Positions 1 through 7,617 of a stretch of DNA of 8,604 bases are shown piece by piece. Origin of the DNA: Gammaproteobacteria bacterium (GTDB lineage: Bacteria; Pseudomonadota; Gammaproteobacteria; Chromatiales; Sedimenticolaceae); assembly GCA_020445165.1 (NCBI GenBank), contig JAGRHE010000119.1:1-8604 (forward strand), written 5' to 3'. The number at the start of each line of letters is the position of its first letter. Positions within the stretch are counted from its first letter, which is position 1. The notes beneath the pieces are model-generated. The model ran no database searches, was not told where the DNA came from, and saw only the letters and a list, made by a program, of their open reading frames with translations. The position numbers were made by a program, and so were the translations under genes.

Positions 1-19
1 GGTTTTTCTCGGAAATGAA

Positions 20-41
20 ACGCCCCGCTGATGCGGGGCGT
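20..41 (-). terminator. Intrinsic terminator downstream of fabA
   Basis: An 8-bp perfect GC-rich stem (CGCCCCGC at 21-28 pairing with GCGGGGCG at 33-40, extended by A20-T41) encloses a TGAT loop. Read on the minus strand it is followed by the T-rich run TTTCATTT. It lies about 75 bases past the fabA stop and should end that transcript. The T-tract is interrupted, so efficiency is uncertain. Confidence 0.65.
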
Positions 42-49
42 CTCTTCAG

Positions 50-94
50 AGCCTGTACAGACTTTTCACACAGTCTGAGTGCCGGGCTTTTTTT
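50..94 (+). terminator. Probable intrinsic terminator of a gene entering from the left edge
   Basis: On the plus strand AGCCTG (50-55) can pair with CGGGCT (83-88), and inside it CAGACT (58-63) pairs with AGTCTG (72-77). The two-tier stem runs straight into seven T residues (88-94). This fits an intrinsic terminator for a rightward gene lying left of the window, convergent with fabA. The internal loop makes the stem imperfect. Confidence 0.5.
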
Positions 95-116
95 GTTGCA
101 CGCGGTCGGGTTCGGG

Positions 117-632
117 TCAGAAGCCGTCGGTCGAGGTGAACAGCCCCACGCGCAGGTCCTTGGCGGTATAGATCTCGCGGCCATCGACTTCCATGCGTCC
201 GTCGGCGATACCGAGCACCAGTTTGCGTGTGATCACCCGCTTGATGTCGAGGTAGTAGGTGACCTTCTTAGCTGTGGGCAATACCTGGCCGGTGAATTTC
301 ACTTCGCCGACCCCCAGCGCACGCCCATGTCCAGGATTGCCCAGCCAGGCCAGGTAGAATCCGACCGACTGCCACATCGCGTCGAGGCCCAGGCAGCCGG
401 GCATGACGGGGTCGCCGGGAAAATGGCATTCGAAGAACCAGAGGTCCGGGGTGATATCGAGTTCGCCGATGATCTCGCCCTTGTCGTACTGCCCGCCGCT
501 GTCAGCGATCCGGGTTATGCGATCCATCATCAGCATGTTCGGCACCGGCAGTTGCGCATTGCCGGGGCCGAACATCTCGCCGCGGCCGCACTTGAGCAGG
601 TCTTCCCGCTCGAATGATTCAACTCTGCTCAT
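117..632 (-). CDS. fabA: FabA, 3-hydroxydecanoyl-ACP dehydratase/isomerase
   Basis: A 171-residue protein that matches the length and sequence of E. coli FabA (172 aa) almost end to end. The family dehydrates 3-hydroxyacyl-ACP in the cytosol and isomerises trans-2-decenoyl-ACP to the cis-3 form, the branch point to unsaturated fatty acids. The hot-dog fold landmarks are present: PNMLMMDR near residue 31, the active-site loop [11 protein letters not shown] with catalytic His70, and GLDAMWQ with catalytic Asp84, then [15 protein letters not shown]. The start at 632 is chosen because [13 protein letters not shown] aligns with the family N-terminus; the frame stays open further upstream but overlaps the divergent kinase gene. 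An AGG 8 bases before the ATG is a modest ribosome site. fabB, often next to fabA in gammaproteobacteria, does not follow: a terminator lies immediately downstream. Confidence 0.97.
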   Translation of the reverse strand: MSRVESFEREDLLKCGRGEMFGPGNAQLPVPNMLMMDRITRIADSGGQYDKGEIIGELDITPDLWFFECHFPGDPVMPGCLGLDAMWQSVGFYLAWLGNPGHGRALGVGEVKFTGQVLPTAKKVTYYLDIKRVITRKLVLGIADGRMEVDGREIYTAKDLRVGLFTSTDGF

Positions 633-665
633 CGCTTTGCCTGTCCCTTGTTCGTCAAGCGCGCG

Positions 666-694
666 AGTTTCCCGGCCTGCACCTGGGTTGTCAA
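666..694 (-). promoter_or_regulatory. Candidate sigma-70 promoter for fabA
   Basis: On the minus strand a consensus -35 TTGACA (694-689) is followed after 17 bases by GAAACT (671-666) as a -10, which keeps only three of six consensus bases. It lies about 34 bases upstream of the fabA ATG, in the 133-bp divergent gap shared with the histidine kinase. I saw no clear FadR or FabR operator palindrome here. The -35 and spacing are good and the -10 is weak. Confidence 0.35.
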
Positions 695-765
695 CCGCGC
701 TCAAGGCCTGCGGCCGAATGCCGCTAGTCCGGAAAGGTGGTGCAGGGAATCGAGCCGACCGTCCA

Positions 766-2118
766 ATGTCCGCGTCAGACCAGGCGAAAATGCAAGCACA
801 GCAGATGGCCCATGAGCTCATGGAGGACGAACTCGCGTCCTTGCGCGCCCAGGTCGCACAGCTGACCGCATCCGGGCATGAGCTGATCAGCACCCAGACC
901 CGCATGCAATCGCTTCTGCACCGGGCTACCGATGCGATCATCCAGTTCGAGGCCGACGGTACCGTCAGCGCTTTCAACAGCGCTGCCGAACGCATCTTCG
1001 ACTACGCCGAGATCGAGATGCTGCACCAGAAGGCAACCCAGTTGTTCGCATTGCCTCCGGCGTATGCCGAAGACGTACCCGGCTTCCTGCTCGACTACGT
1101 GCGTTCGACGCCTGACCATTATGAGCAGCCGCTTACCGGTTTGCGGCGTGATGGGACGCCGGTCCAGCTCGAGGTGTCGGTGGCGGAGATTGCATCGCAG
1201 GACCTGATGCTGTTCGACGATTTCTCCGAGGACGAAGCCGGCGCCGCGGCCGAGACGGGTTACGAGGCGTTTCTGTGCATCCTGAGGGATATCACTGAAC
1301 GCAAACGGATCGACGAAGAACTTCGACGCCATCGCGAGGAACTCGAGCAGTTGGTCGACGAGCAGACGCGCGAGATCATCGCCGCCAAGGACGATGCCGA
1401 ACGCGCCAACCAGGCCAAGTCCGAGTTTCTGGCCAGCATGTCGCACGAGTTGCGTACACCGATGCATGCCATTCTCAGCTACTCCGAGTTTGGTCAGAAA
1501 AAGTTGAACACGGCGAAGCTGGAAAAGCTCGGTCAGTACTTCGAACGCATCAACAGCGCCGGTGGTCGCCTGTTGGGCATGATCAATGATCTGCTCGACC
1601 TGGCCAAGGCTGAGGCGGGACGGCAGATCTACGATATCGGCGACAATGATCTCGACGGGATGATCCGTACTGTGCTCAACGAGTACGAGGGTCTGGCCGA
1701 CAAGCGTGGGCTCTCGATCGATTATCGCAACGCGTTGCAGGACCAGCGCATGGATTTCGATCCAGAAAAGCTCGGACAGGCGGTGCGCAACCTGATGTCG
1801 AATGCGCTGAAGTTCTCGCCGGATGGCGGTGAAATCAGGATGGACGTCAGTGACTGTCTACTCGACGGTGCCGTCGAGGCGGTGGAGATCAGTGTGCTCG
1901 ACCAGGGCAGGGGGATACCCGAGGAGGAGCTGGAGGCGGTATTCGACAAGTTCGTGCAGAGCAGCCGTAACGACAAATCAGCCGGTGGCACCGGGCTCGG
2001 CCTGGCGATTTCGCGCGAAGTGGTCAAGGCGCACCACGGCAGCATTGGCGCCAGCAATGATCCGGCCATGGGCGGCGCCTGTTTCCGCATCGTGATTCCG
2101 CGCCGACAACCGGGCTGA
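766..2118 (+). CDS. Soluble PAS-domain sensor histidine kinase
   Basis: A 450-residue hybrid-free histidine kinase with no membrane segment, so it senses a cytosolic signal. Order of domains: an N-terminal helical, probably coiled-coil region (about 5-48); one PAS/PAC domain (about 50-180, ending in ILRDITERK); a charged coiled coil (180-218); the HisKA dimerisation domain with the H-box SHELRTP and phosphorylatable His227; and the HATPase domain with an N-box around Asn342 and Asn346, a G1 box DQGRGIP from Asp379, an F-box VFDKFVQ and a G2 box GGTGLGL (407-413). All catalytic boxes are intact, so it should autophosphorylate. An acidic insertion (about 150-166) sits late in the PAS domain. 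The start is uncertain: ATG 718, 766 and 790 are all in frame, and 790 has an AGG 5 bases upstream. It lies 60 bp before the regulator gene, its likely phosphotransfer partner, on the same strand. Confidence 0.92.
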   Translation: MSASDQAKMQAQQMAHELMEDELASLRAQVAQLTASGHELISTQTRMQSLLHRATDAIIQFEADGTVSAFNSAAERIFDYAEIEMLHQKATQLFALPPAYAEDVPGFLLDYVRSTPDHYEQPLTGLRRDGTPVQLEVSVAEIASQDLMLFDDFSEDEAGAAAETGYEAFLCILRDITERKRIDEELRRHREELEQLVDEQTREIIAAKDDAERANQAKSEFLASMSHELRTPMHAILSYSEFGQKKLNTAKLEKLGQYFERINSAGGRLLGMINDLLDLAKAEAGRQIYDIGDNDLDGMIRTVLNEYEGLADKRGLSIDYRNALQDQRMDFDPEKLGQAVRNLMSNALKFSPDGGEIRMDVSDCLLDGAVEAVEISVLDQGRGIPEEELEAVFDKFVQSSRNDKSAGGTGLGLAISREVVKAHHGSIGASNDPAMGGACFRIVIPRRQPG

Positions 2119-2178
2119 GAGCTTTCTAAAGGGAATGGCGCCTGCGCCGTTAGAGGTGACAATCTGGCAGGGACAATC

Positions 2179-3084
2179 ATGAACGACGCCATTCCGACCA
2201 TTCTTGTAGCTGACGACGAGCCGTTCAACGTCGAGATACTGCTCGAGTATCTCGAGGATACCGGCTACAACATCGTGACTGCCAACGATGGTCAGGAGGC
2301 ATGGGATCTGCTGGAAGCGGATGCTGACAAGTTCGACGTCGTCATTCTCGACCGGATGATGCCGCGTATGACCGGCATGGAGGTGTTGCAGAAGATCAAG
2401 CAGCATCCGCTTCTGCAGAGTCTGCCGGTGATCCTGCAGACGGCACTCGCCGCCAAGCAGGAGATCCTCGAAGGACTCCAGGCGGGCGCCTACTACTACC
2501 TGACCAAGCCGTTCGACGAGGACATGCTGTTGAGTGTCCTGGCAACCGCGGTCGACGATCGCCGCCGTTACCTCAAGGCGATCGAGGAAAGTGACGTTGC
2601 CAGTCGCACCTTCGGCTTGATGCGCGAGGCATGCTTTACGTTCCGAACACTCAGTTCAGCGCGTGACATGGCAACCGTGTTGGCCAATGCCTTTCCAGAC
2701 CCGCGCCGGGTGGTGATCGGCCTGACCGAACTGCTGGTCAACGCGGTCGAGCACGGCAACCTCGGCATCACCTACGACGAAAAATCACAGCTGCGCGAAG
2801 AGGAACGCTGGGAGCAGGAGGTCGAGGCGCGCCTGGCCGATCCTGCCTATTCCGAGCGTGAGGTTTCTGTGCATTACAGCCGTGAGTCGGATGGAATCCA
2901 TGTACTGATCAAGGACCAGGGCGAAGGATTCGACTGGAAGAAGTATGTCGACATGGACCCGGCGCGCGCATTCGACAGCCATGGCCGCGGCATTGCCATG
3001 TCGCGCATGATCAGTTTTGACGATATCGAGTACCGCGGCTGTGGCAACGAGGTGGCGGTCCGGGTCAACGTGCCATCCGCCTGA
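2179..3084 (+). CDS. Response regulator with RsbW-like ATPase output domain (REC-HATPase_c_2)
   Basis: A 301-residue protein. Residues 6-125 are a receiver domain with acidic pocket Asp12-Asp13, phosphoacceptor Asp58 (VVILDRMMP), Thr88 and Lys110 (YYLTKPF). A helical linker follows. Residues about 160-300 are a GHKL ATPase of the anti-sigma/serine-kinase type (SpoIIAB, RsbW): an N-box ELLVNAVEHGN with Glu184 and Asn188, a G1 box DQGEGFD (246-252) and a GRGIAMSR loop (269-276). There is no HisKA domain, so it is not a histidine kinase, and no DNA-binding domain. Nor is there a PP2C phosphatase between the two domains, as found in HsbR/RsbU-like proteins. Inference: phosphorylation by the upstream kinase controls binding or phosphorylation of an anti-sigma-antagonist or other STAS partner encoded elsewhere. 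GGGA in CAGGGACAATC gives a ribosome site 7 bases before the ATG. Confidence 0.9.
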   Translation: MNDAIPTILVADDEPFNVEILLEYLEDTGYNIVTANDGQEAWDLLEADADKFDVVILDRMMPRMTGMEVLQKIKQHPLLQSLPVILQTALAAKQEILEGLQAGAYYYLTKPFDEDMLLSVLATAVDDRRRYLKAIEESDVASRTFGLMREACFTFRTLSSARDMATVLANAFPDPRRVVIGLTELLVNAVEHGNLGITYDEKSQLREEERWEQEVEARLADPAYSEREVSVHYSRESDGIHVLIKDQGEGFDWKKYVDMDPARAFDSHGRGIAMSRMISFDDIEYRGCGNEVAVRVNVPSA

Positions 3085-3112
3085 GCTGCCCGCTCGACAG
3101 GCAAGCGCTCAG
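3081..3112. repeat. Inverted repeat spanning both stop codons of convergent genes
   Basis: CTGAGC (3081-3086) pairs with GCTCAG (3107-3112), and TGCC (3087-3090) with GGCA (3100-3103), leaving a 3-base bulge (3104-3106) and a 9-base loop. The left arm holds the TGA of the response regulator and the right arm the stop of proS. It could act as a bidirectional transcription barrier or 3'-end stabiliser. Neither side has a T-tract, so it is not a standard intrinsic terminator. Confidence 0.4.
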
Positions 3113-4839
3113 CCGGCTATTTCAGCGGCGATCCGGTCGCGAATGAAGTCGACGAAGCCGGCCAGCGGCAGCATGCTGTTGTCGCTGTCCTTGCGTGCCC
3201 GATACTCGATTTCGCCGTTGGCCAGGCCACGCTCCCCGATCACGACCCGGTGCGGGATTCCGATCAGTTCCATGTCGGCAAACATCACACCCGGGCGCGC
3301 GTCGCGGTCGTCGAACAGTACATCGACGCCGGCAGCGCAAAGGTCCGCGTAGAGTTTTTCCGCCGCCGCGCGCACCGTTTCCGATTTCTTCATCTGCATC
3401 GGGACCAGGGCGAGCGTGAACGGGGCGATGGCGGTCGGCCAGGCGATACCCTGGGCGTCGTTGTGCTGTTCGATCGCGGCACCCACGACGCGCGACACTC
3501 CGATTCCGTAACAGCCCATGGTCATCGTGATCTGCTTGCCGTTCTCGTCCAGCACGCTGGCATTGAGTGCCTGGCTGTACTTCTGTCCGAGCTGGAATAT
3601 GTGGCCGACCTCGATGCCGCGGGCGATGGTCAGTTCACCCCTGCCGTCGGGGCTCGGGTCGCCTTCGACCACATTGCGCAGGTCGGCGACTTCGGGCAGA
3701 TCGACGTCACGCCCCCAGTTGATGCCGAAGTAGTGCTTGCCGTCCCGGTTGGCGCCGGCGCTGAAATCACTGGCCACGGCAGCCGCACGATCGACGATCA
3801 TGGGTAGGTCGAGGCCAACCGGGCCCAGTGAGCCGGGGCCGGCGCCGACCGCCGCGCGGATCTGCTCCTCGCTGGCCATTTGCAGGGGCGCGGCCACCAG
3901 CGGCAGTTTCTCGGCCTTGATGGCATTGAGCTCATGGTCGCCACGCAGCAGCAGCGCCACCAACGGCGCGTCGGCGTCCTCGGCCGCGTTCACGATCAGG
4001 GTCTTGACCGTCTTCTCGATCGGCTGGCCGAACTGCTCGACCAGTTCGGCGATGGTCTTGGCATTGGGGGTATCGACCATTTCCATTGCGCGCTCCGGAG
4101 CGGCCGCTGCTCCGGTAGGTGCCAGCGCCTCGGCCAGCTCGACGTTGGCGGCATAGTCGCTGGCCGTCGAGAAGGCGATCGCATCCTCGCCGGAGTCGGC
4201 CAGCACGTGGAACTCGTGCGAGCCGCTGCCGCCGATGCTGCCGGTGTCGGCGGCGACCGGGCGGAAATCCAGTCCGCAGCGGCTGAATATCCGGCAGTAG
4301 GTGGTGTGCATCTGGTCGTAGGTCGCCTGCAGGGATTCCTGGTCGGTATGGAAGGAGTAGGCGTCCTTCATCAGGAACTCGCGCGCACGCATCACGCCGA
4401 AACGCGGCCGGATCTCGTCGCGGAACTTGGTCTGGATCTGGTAGTAATTGATCGGCAGCTGGCGGTAGCTGCGCAGCTCATTACGCGCCAGGTCGGTGAT
4501 GATTTCCTCGTGGGTCGGGCCAAAACAGAACTGGCGCTGGTGGCGATCGGTCAGGCGTAACAGCTCGGCGCCGTATTTTTCCCAGCGCCCGGATTCCTGC
4601 CACAGTTCGGCCGGCTGCACCGCAGGCATCAGCACCTCGAGCGCGCCGGCGCGGTTCATCTCTTCGCGCACGATGGACTCGACCTTGCGCAATACGCGCA
4701 GGCCCAACGGCAACCAGGTGTACAGGCCGGCCGCCAGCTTGCGGATCAGGCCGGCACGCAGCATCAGCTGGTGACTGGCGATCTCGGCGTCGGCCGGGAC
4801 CTCTTTGAGGGTCTGCAGGGGGAAATTCGAAGTGCGCAT
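3109..4839 (-). CDS. proS: Prolyl-tRNA synthetase, bacterial type with editing domain
   Basis: A 576-residue class II aminoacyl-tRNA synthetase that charges tRNA-Pro in the cytosol; E. coli ProS has 572 residues. The start [13 protein letters not shown] at 4839 aligns with the E. coli N-terminus, so the 45 upstream in-frame codons are rejected. Motif 2 is [17 protein letters not shown] (139-155), preceded by the proline-pocket GPTHEE (107-112). The YbaK-like INS editing domain, which hydrolyses Ala-tRNA-Pro, occupies roughly 225-390 and keeps Lys279 (EKTVKTLIV) and GDHELN (300-305). Motif 3 is GCYGIGVSR (442-450), followed by the anticodon-binding domain to the C-terminus. It appears complete and functional. 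It is convergent with the response regulator (24 bp apart) and divergent from lapG, and is probably monocistronic. Confidence 0.97.
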   Translation of the reverse strand: MRTSNFPLQTLKEVPADAEIASHQLMLRAGLIRKLAAGLYTWLPLGLRVLRKVESIVREEMNRAGALEVLMPAVQPAELWQESGRWEKYGAELLRLTDRHQRQFCFGPTHEEIITDLARNELRSYRQLPINYYQIQTKFRDEIRPRFGVMRAREFLMKDAYSFHTDQESLQATYDQMHTTYCRIFSRCGLDFRPVAADTGSIGGSGSHEFHVLADSGEDAIAFSTASDYAANVELAEALAPTGAAAAPERAMEMVDTPNAKTIAELVEQFGQPIEKTVKTLIVNAAEDADAPLVALLLRGDHELNAIKAEKLPLVAAPLQMASEEQIRAAVGAGPGSLGPVGLDLPMIVDRAAAVASDFSAGANRDGKHYFGINWGRDVDLPEVADLRNVVEGDPSPDGRGELTIARGIEVGHIFQLGQKYSQALNASVLDENGKQITMTMGCYGIGVSRVVGAAIEQHNDAQGIAWPTAIAPFTLALVPMQMKKSETVRAAAEKLYADLCAAGVDVLFDDRDARPGVMFADMELIGIPHRVVIGERGLANGEIEYRARKDSDNSMLPLAGFVDFIRDRIAAEIAG

Positions 4840-4868
4840 GATGATTCGCCGTTGACGTTGAACGCGCG

Positions 4869-4874
4869 ATTCTA
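4869..4874 (-). promoter_or_regulatory. Candidate -10 element for proS
   Basis: On the minus strand TAGAAT (five of six bases of the TATAAT consensus) lies about 30 bases upstream of the proS ATG. No good -35 sits 16-18 bases further upstream; TTGATC is present but about 25 bases away. Position supports it and the missing -35 weakens it. Confidence 0.3.
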
Positions 4875-4934
4875 ACGGCCGGCCGGGCGCTTGGCCATGG
4901 ATCAAGTTTCGCCGGTATTCGCCGCCAGAACACC

Positions 4935-4940
4935 TATCAT
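4935..4940 (+). promoter_or_regulatory. Candidate -10 element for lapGD
   Basis: TATCAT matches the sigma-70 -10 consensus at five of six bases and lies 27 bases before the lapG GTG, leaving a very short leader. No convincing -35 is present 16-18 bases upstream, so an activator or another start site is possible. Confidence 0.25.
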
Positions 4941-4967
4941 CCCCGACTATGCGGAGCGCTCTGCCCG

Positions 4968-5660
4968 GTGTCATTCATCGCTGCGTTGAACCTGCCGGGC
5001 GCGGCGTTGCTGCGCGCGCTGGCGATGATTGTCACCAGCGCGCTCTTGGTCGGTGCCGCCTGTGCCGTGAGCCTCGCATTCAGCGATGCATTGCTGGACT
5101 GGATGCAGACCCGATATGGCAGCGAGGCGCGCGCGCGCGTGGTGCTGTTGCAGCAGCTGGTGGATTCGGCGCCGCGATTGACGGAGACCGAAAAGCTCGA
5201 GCAGGTCAACGGCTTTTTCAACAAGGTTCATTACGACTCGGATGCCGCGTTGTGGGATCAGAAGGATTACTGGGCGACGCCGTTCGAGGTGCTCGGGATC
5301 AACTCGGCGGACTGCGAGGACTATGCGATCTCCAAGTACTTCACGCTGGTCAGCATGGGGGTCGACGAGGATCGCTTGCGTATCACCTACGTCAAGTCGC
5401 TGACCCTCAACGAGGCACACATGGTGCTTGCCTATTATCCCGAGGCCGACGCCGAACCGATGATCCTGGACAACCTGACCGGGCGCATCCAACCGGCGGC
5501 GGAACGCACCGACCTGGTCCCGGTTTACAGTTTCAACGGTGCCGATCTGTGGCTGGCGGTCAACCGGATGCAGGGCAAGAAGGTGGGTGGCTCAGACCGG
5601 CTGTCGCGTTGGCAGGATTTTCAGACACGCCTGATGCAGCAGATGGCGGTGGGTAATTGA
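4968..5660 (+). CDS. lapG: LapG-type periplasmic transglutaminase-like cysteine protease
   Basis: A 230-residue BTLCP-family protein. LapG proteases act in the periplasm, cutting the N-terminal retention module of large RTX-type adhesins (LapA) so that they leave the cell surface. A hydrophobic segment at about 17-37 is a signal peptide or signal anchor. The catalytic triad is visible as Cys116 (NSADCEDYA), His151 ([10 protein letters not shown]) and Asp168 ([10 protein letters not shown]). Asp115 and Glu117, flanking the cysteine, match the calcium-binding acidic residues known in this family. Translation starts at GTG 4968, the only reasonable in-frame start ahead of the signal segment, with GGAG 12 bases upstream; the longer frame starting at ATG 4949 is a different reading frame. 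It ends 13 bp before lapD, so the protease and its regulator are co-transcribed. No adhesin or type I secretion gene is adjacent. Confidence 0.93.
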   Translation: MSFIAALNLPGAALLRALAMIVTSALLVGAACAVSLAFSDALLDWMQTRYGSEARARVVLLQQLVDSAPRLTETEKLEQVNGFFNKVHYDSDAALWDQKDYWATPFEVLGINSADCEDYAISKYFTLVSMGVDEDRLRITYVKSLTLNEAHMVLAYYPEADAEPMILDNLTGRIQPAAERTDLVPVYSFNGADLWLAVNRMQGKKVGGSDRLSRWQDFQTRLMQQMAVGN

Positions 5661-5666
5661 AGGAGG
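5661..5666 (+). promoter_or_regulatory. Consensus Shine-Dalgarno of lapD
   Basis: A perfect AGGAGG begins directly after the lapG stop codon and ends 7 bases before the lapD ATG at 5674. It fixes that start, and it is much stronger than the lapG site, so LapD may be made in excess of LapG, as expected for a sequestering receptor. Confidence 0.85.
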
Positions 5667-5673
5667 GCGTGGC

Positions 5674-7617
5674 ATGAAACTCTCGCGGCAACTGGGCATC
5701 CTTATCGCCGGGCTGATCGTCGTGTTGTTCATTGGCACGCTGGCGATCAGTGTCAACAACACGCGGGATTACCTCGAGACCCAGCTGGCGTCACATGCCC
5801 AGGACGCGGCGACATCGCTCGGCCTGTCGGCCACGTCTCACGTCAACGAGGGTGACCAGGCCATGGTGACCGCGATGCTGAATGCGATGTTCCATCGCGG
5901 CGACTACCTGCGCATCCGCTTCGAGGCACTCGACGGTGAGGCGTGGCTCGAGCGCGAGGCCGAGGTGCTGGTCGACGATGTGCCGGCCTGGTTCATGCGC
6001 ATGTTTCCGCTCGAGCCGCCGCAGCGTTTCGCGACCATGATGTCGGGCTGGCGACAGGTCGGCCGGGTCGCGGTCACCAGTCATCCCGGGCTTGCCTATT
6101 CGCAACTGTGGCAGACCACACGCCAGACGAGCCGGTTGTTCCTGATTGGTGCCATGCTGGCGCTGCTTGGCGGAATGCTGGCCCTGCGCCTGCTGCTGCG
6201 GCCATTGCACGATGTAGAAATGCAAGCGATCGCAATCTGTAACCGGGAGTTCCCGGTCGTCGAGCGGCGTCCGTTCACGCTCGAGTTGCGCAGTGTCGTC
6301 GAGGCGATGAATCGCCTGTCCGCGAAGGTGTCGCGCATGCTTTCAGAGTCGGAGGCGCTGGCGCATGACCTGCGCCGCCAGGCATTCCAGGATCCGGTAA
6401 CCGGGCTGGCCAACCGGCGTCAGTTCATGCATGTGTTGACGCACAGGGCCGGGGACAAGGAGCTGTTCGTTGGGGGCGGCCTGTTGTTGCTGCAGTTGAA
6501 GGCATTCAAGGAGTACAACCAGGCGCACGGCTACACGGCGGGTGACGAGTTGCTGCGACGGACGGCCGGGTCAATCAACGGGGTGCTTCAGGACGAGCCG
6601 CGTGCCACGGTTGCACATCTTTCGGGGGCCGACTTCGCGGTGTTGGTCGAGAACGTCGAAGCCGCCCGGTTGCACGAAATCGCCGAGCAGATCCACGCCG
6701 CGGTTGCCGACCTCAAGGCTCAGCTCGATCTTGACACCGCCGACGTCGCGCACCTCGGCGGTGCCGAGTTTTGCGGCCAGGAGGCGACCGCGTTGCTGGC
6801 CGAGGCCGACCGCGCATTACGCGAGGCGCAACGCGAGGGTGCAAATGCTGTCGTCATTCATCGCCGGCAGGGCCAACAGGTGGTCGAGCGCAGTCGCAGT
6901 GAGTGGCGCAGCCTGATCGATTCGGCGCTCGCGGATGGTCGCTTCGCGGTGCTGCGGCAACCTGTATCCAGCGCGGCCGACGGCGGACTGCTGCATCACG
7001 AGGTTTTTCTGCGGATCGACGACCCGGAGATGCCGGGTCAATCGATCGCGGCCGCGGTGTTCATGCCGATGGCCGAGGGCGCCGGTCTGGCCGGGCGCAT
7101 CGACCGGGCTGTGATAGAGAAGGTGGTCGCCGACATCACTGCCGGCGCCTATCCGGGTTCGGTTGCGGTCAACCTGAGCCCGTCGACGCTTGCCGATGCA
7201 GCTTTGCTGGACTGGCTGGACGTGTTCCTGGGCGGCCATTCCGAAGCGGCGCGACGACTGATCCTCGAATTACCTGAATACGGTGCTGTCGCGCACATCG
7301 AGCAATTGCGTGACTGGATTGCACGGCTTTCGCCGCACGCTGTGCGATTCTCGCTCGACCACTTCGGCAAGGGGTTCGCAGCGTTCGCGGACCTGCGAAG
7401 TGCCCGGGTGGATATACTGAAGATCGACGGCAGTCTGGTCAGGGAGTTGGCCGAGCACGAGGACAACCGGTTCCTGCTGCGAACGATCGCCGACATCGGC
7501 CACGGCCTGGATATGCAGGTGATTGCCGAGGCGGTCGAGACCGAAGCCGAGTGGGACCTGATTCGCGGGCTCGGTGTGGACGGCGGTCGCGGCTACTGGT
7601 TGGGGGCGCCGGAGTGA
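5674..7617 (+). CDS. lapD: LapD-type inner-membrane c-di-GMP receptor (degenerate GGDEF-EAL)
   Basis: A 647-residue protein, close to P. fluorescens LapD in length and layout. It has TM1 (about 7-29), a LapD_MoxY_N periplasmic domain (30-150), TM2 (155-175), HAMP (about 175-225), a GGDEF-like domain and an EAL-like domain to the C-terminus. In this family c-di-GMP binding to the EAL domain relieves autoinhibition, so the periplasmic domain captures LapG and protects the adhesin. The LapG-contacting tryptophan is present in the GW motif (Trp126; Trp125 in the Pseudomonas protein). The GGDEF signature is SGADF (317-321). EAL is EVF (443-445, in HEVFLR), the catalytic DDFG is DHFG, and the late QGY is RGY. 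Cyclase and phosphodiesterase activity are therefore both unlikely. VNLSPSTL, KIDGSLV and IAEAVE keep the EAL fold. It directly follows lapG. Confidence 0.93.
   Translation: MKLSRQLGILIAGLIVVLFIGTLAISVNNTRDYLETQLASHAQDAATSLGLSATSHVNEGDQAMVTAMLNAMFHRGDYLRIRFEALDGEAWLEREAEVLVDDVPAWFMRMFPLEPPQRFATMMSGWRQVGRVAVTSHPGLAYSQLWQTTRQTSRLFLIGAMLALLGGMLALRLLLRPLHDVEMQAIAICNREFPVVERRPFTLELRSVVEAMNRLSAKVSRMLSESEALAHDLRRQAFQDPVTGLANRRQFMHVLTHRAGDKELFVGGGLLLLQLKAFKEYNQAHGYTAGDELLRRTAGSINGVLQDEPRATVAHLSGADFAVLVENVEAARLHEIAEQIHAAVADLKAQLDLDTADVAHLGGAEFCGQEATALLAEADRALREAQREGANAVVIHRRQGQQVVERSRSEWRSLIDSALADGRFAVLRQPVSSAADGGLLHHEVFLRIDDPEMPGQSIAAAVFMPMAEGAGLAGRIDRAVIEKVVADITAGAYPGSVAVNLSPSTLADAALLDWLDVFLGGHSEAARRLILELPEYGAVAHIEQLRDWIARLSPHAVRFSLDHFGKGFAAFADLRSARVDILKIDGSLVRELAEHEDNRFLLRTIADIGHGLDMQVIAEAVETEAEWDLIRGLGVDGGRGYWLGAPE

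Noticed and set aside
403..765. An N-terminal extension of the histidine kinase into fabA
   Set aside because: It would be antisense to the conserved part of fabA, has no domain character, and a start at 766 or 790 (or at most 718) explains the protein.
633..995. A 121-codon N-terminal extension of fabA
   Set aside because: The frame is open, but FabA homology begins exactly at 632, and the extension overlaps the kinase coding region with serine- and cysteine-rich shadow sequence.
2139..2150. Small GGCG-CCTG-CGCC hairpin between kinase and regulator
   Set aside because: A 4-bp stem without a T-tract is too small to separate the two genes, which are likely co-transcribed.
3250..4560. Long plus-strand frames opposite proS
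   Set aside because: They are codon shadows of a highly conserved synthetase gene, with no recognisable domain or ribosome site.
4949..5656. ATG-started 235-codon frame overlapping lapG
   Set aside because: It is a different reading frame, rich in Gly, Arg and Ala, whereas the GTG-started frame carries the complete LapG catalytic triad.
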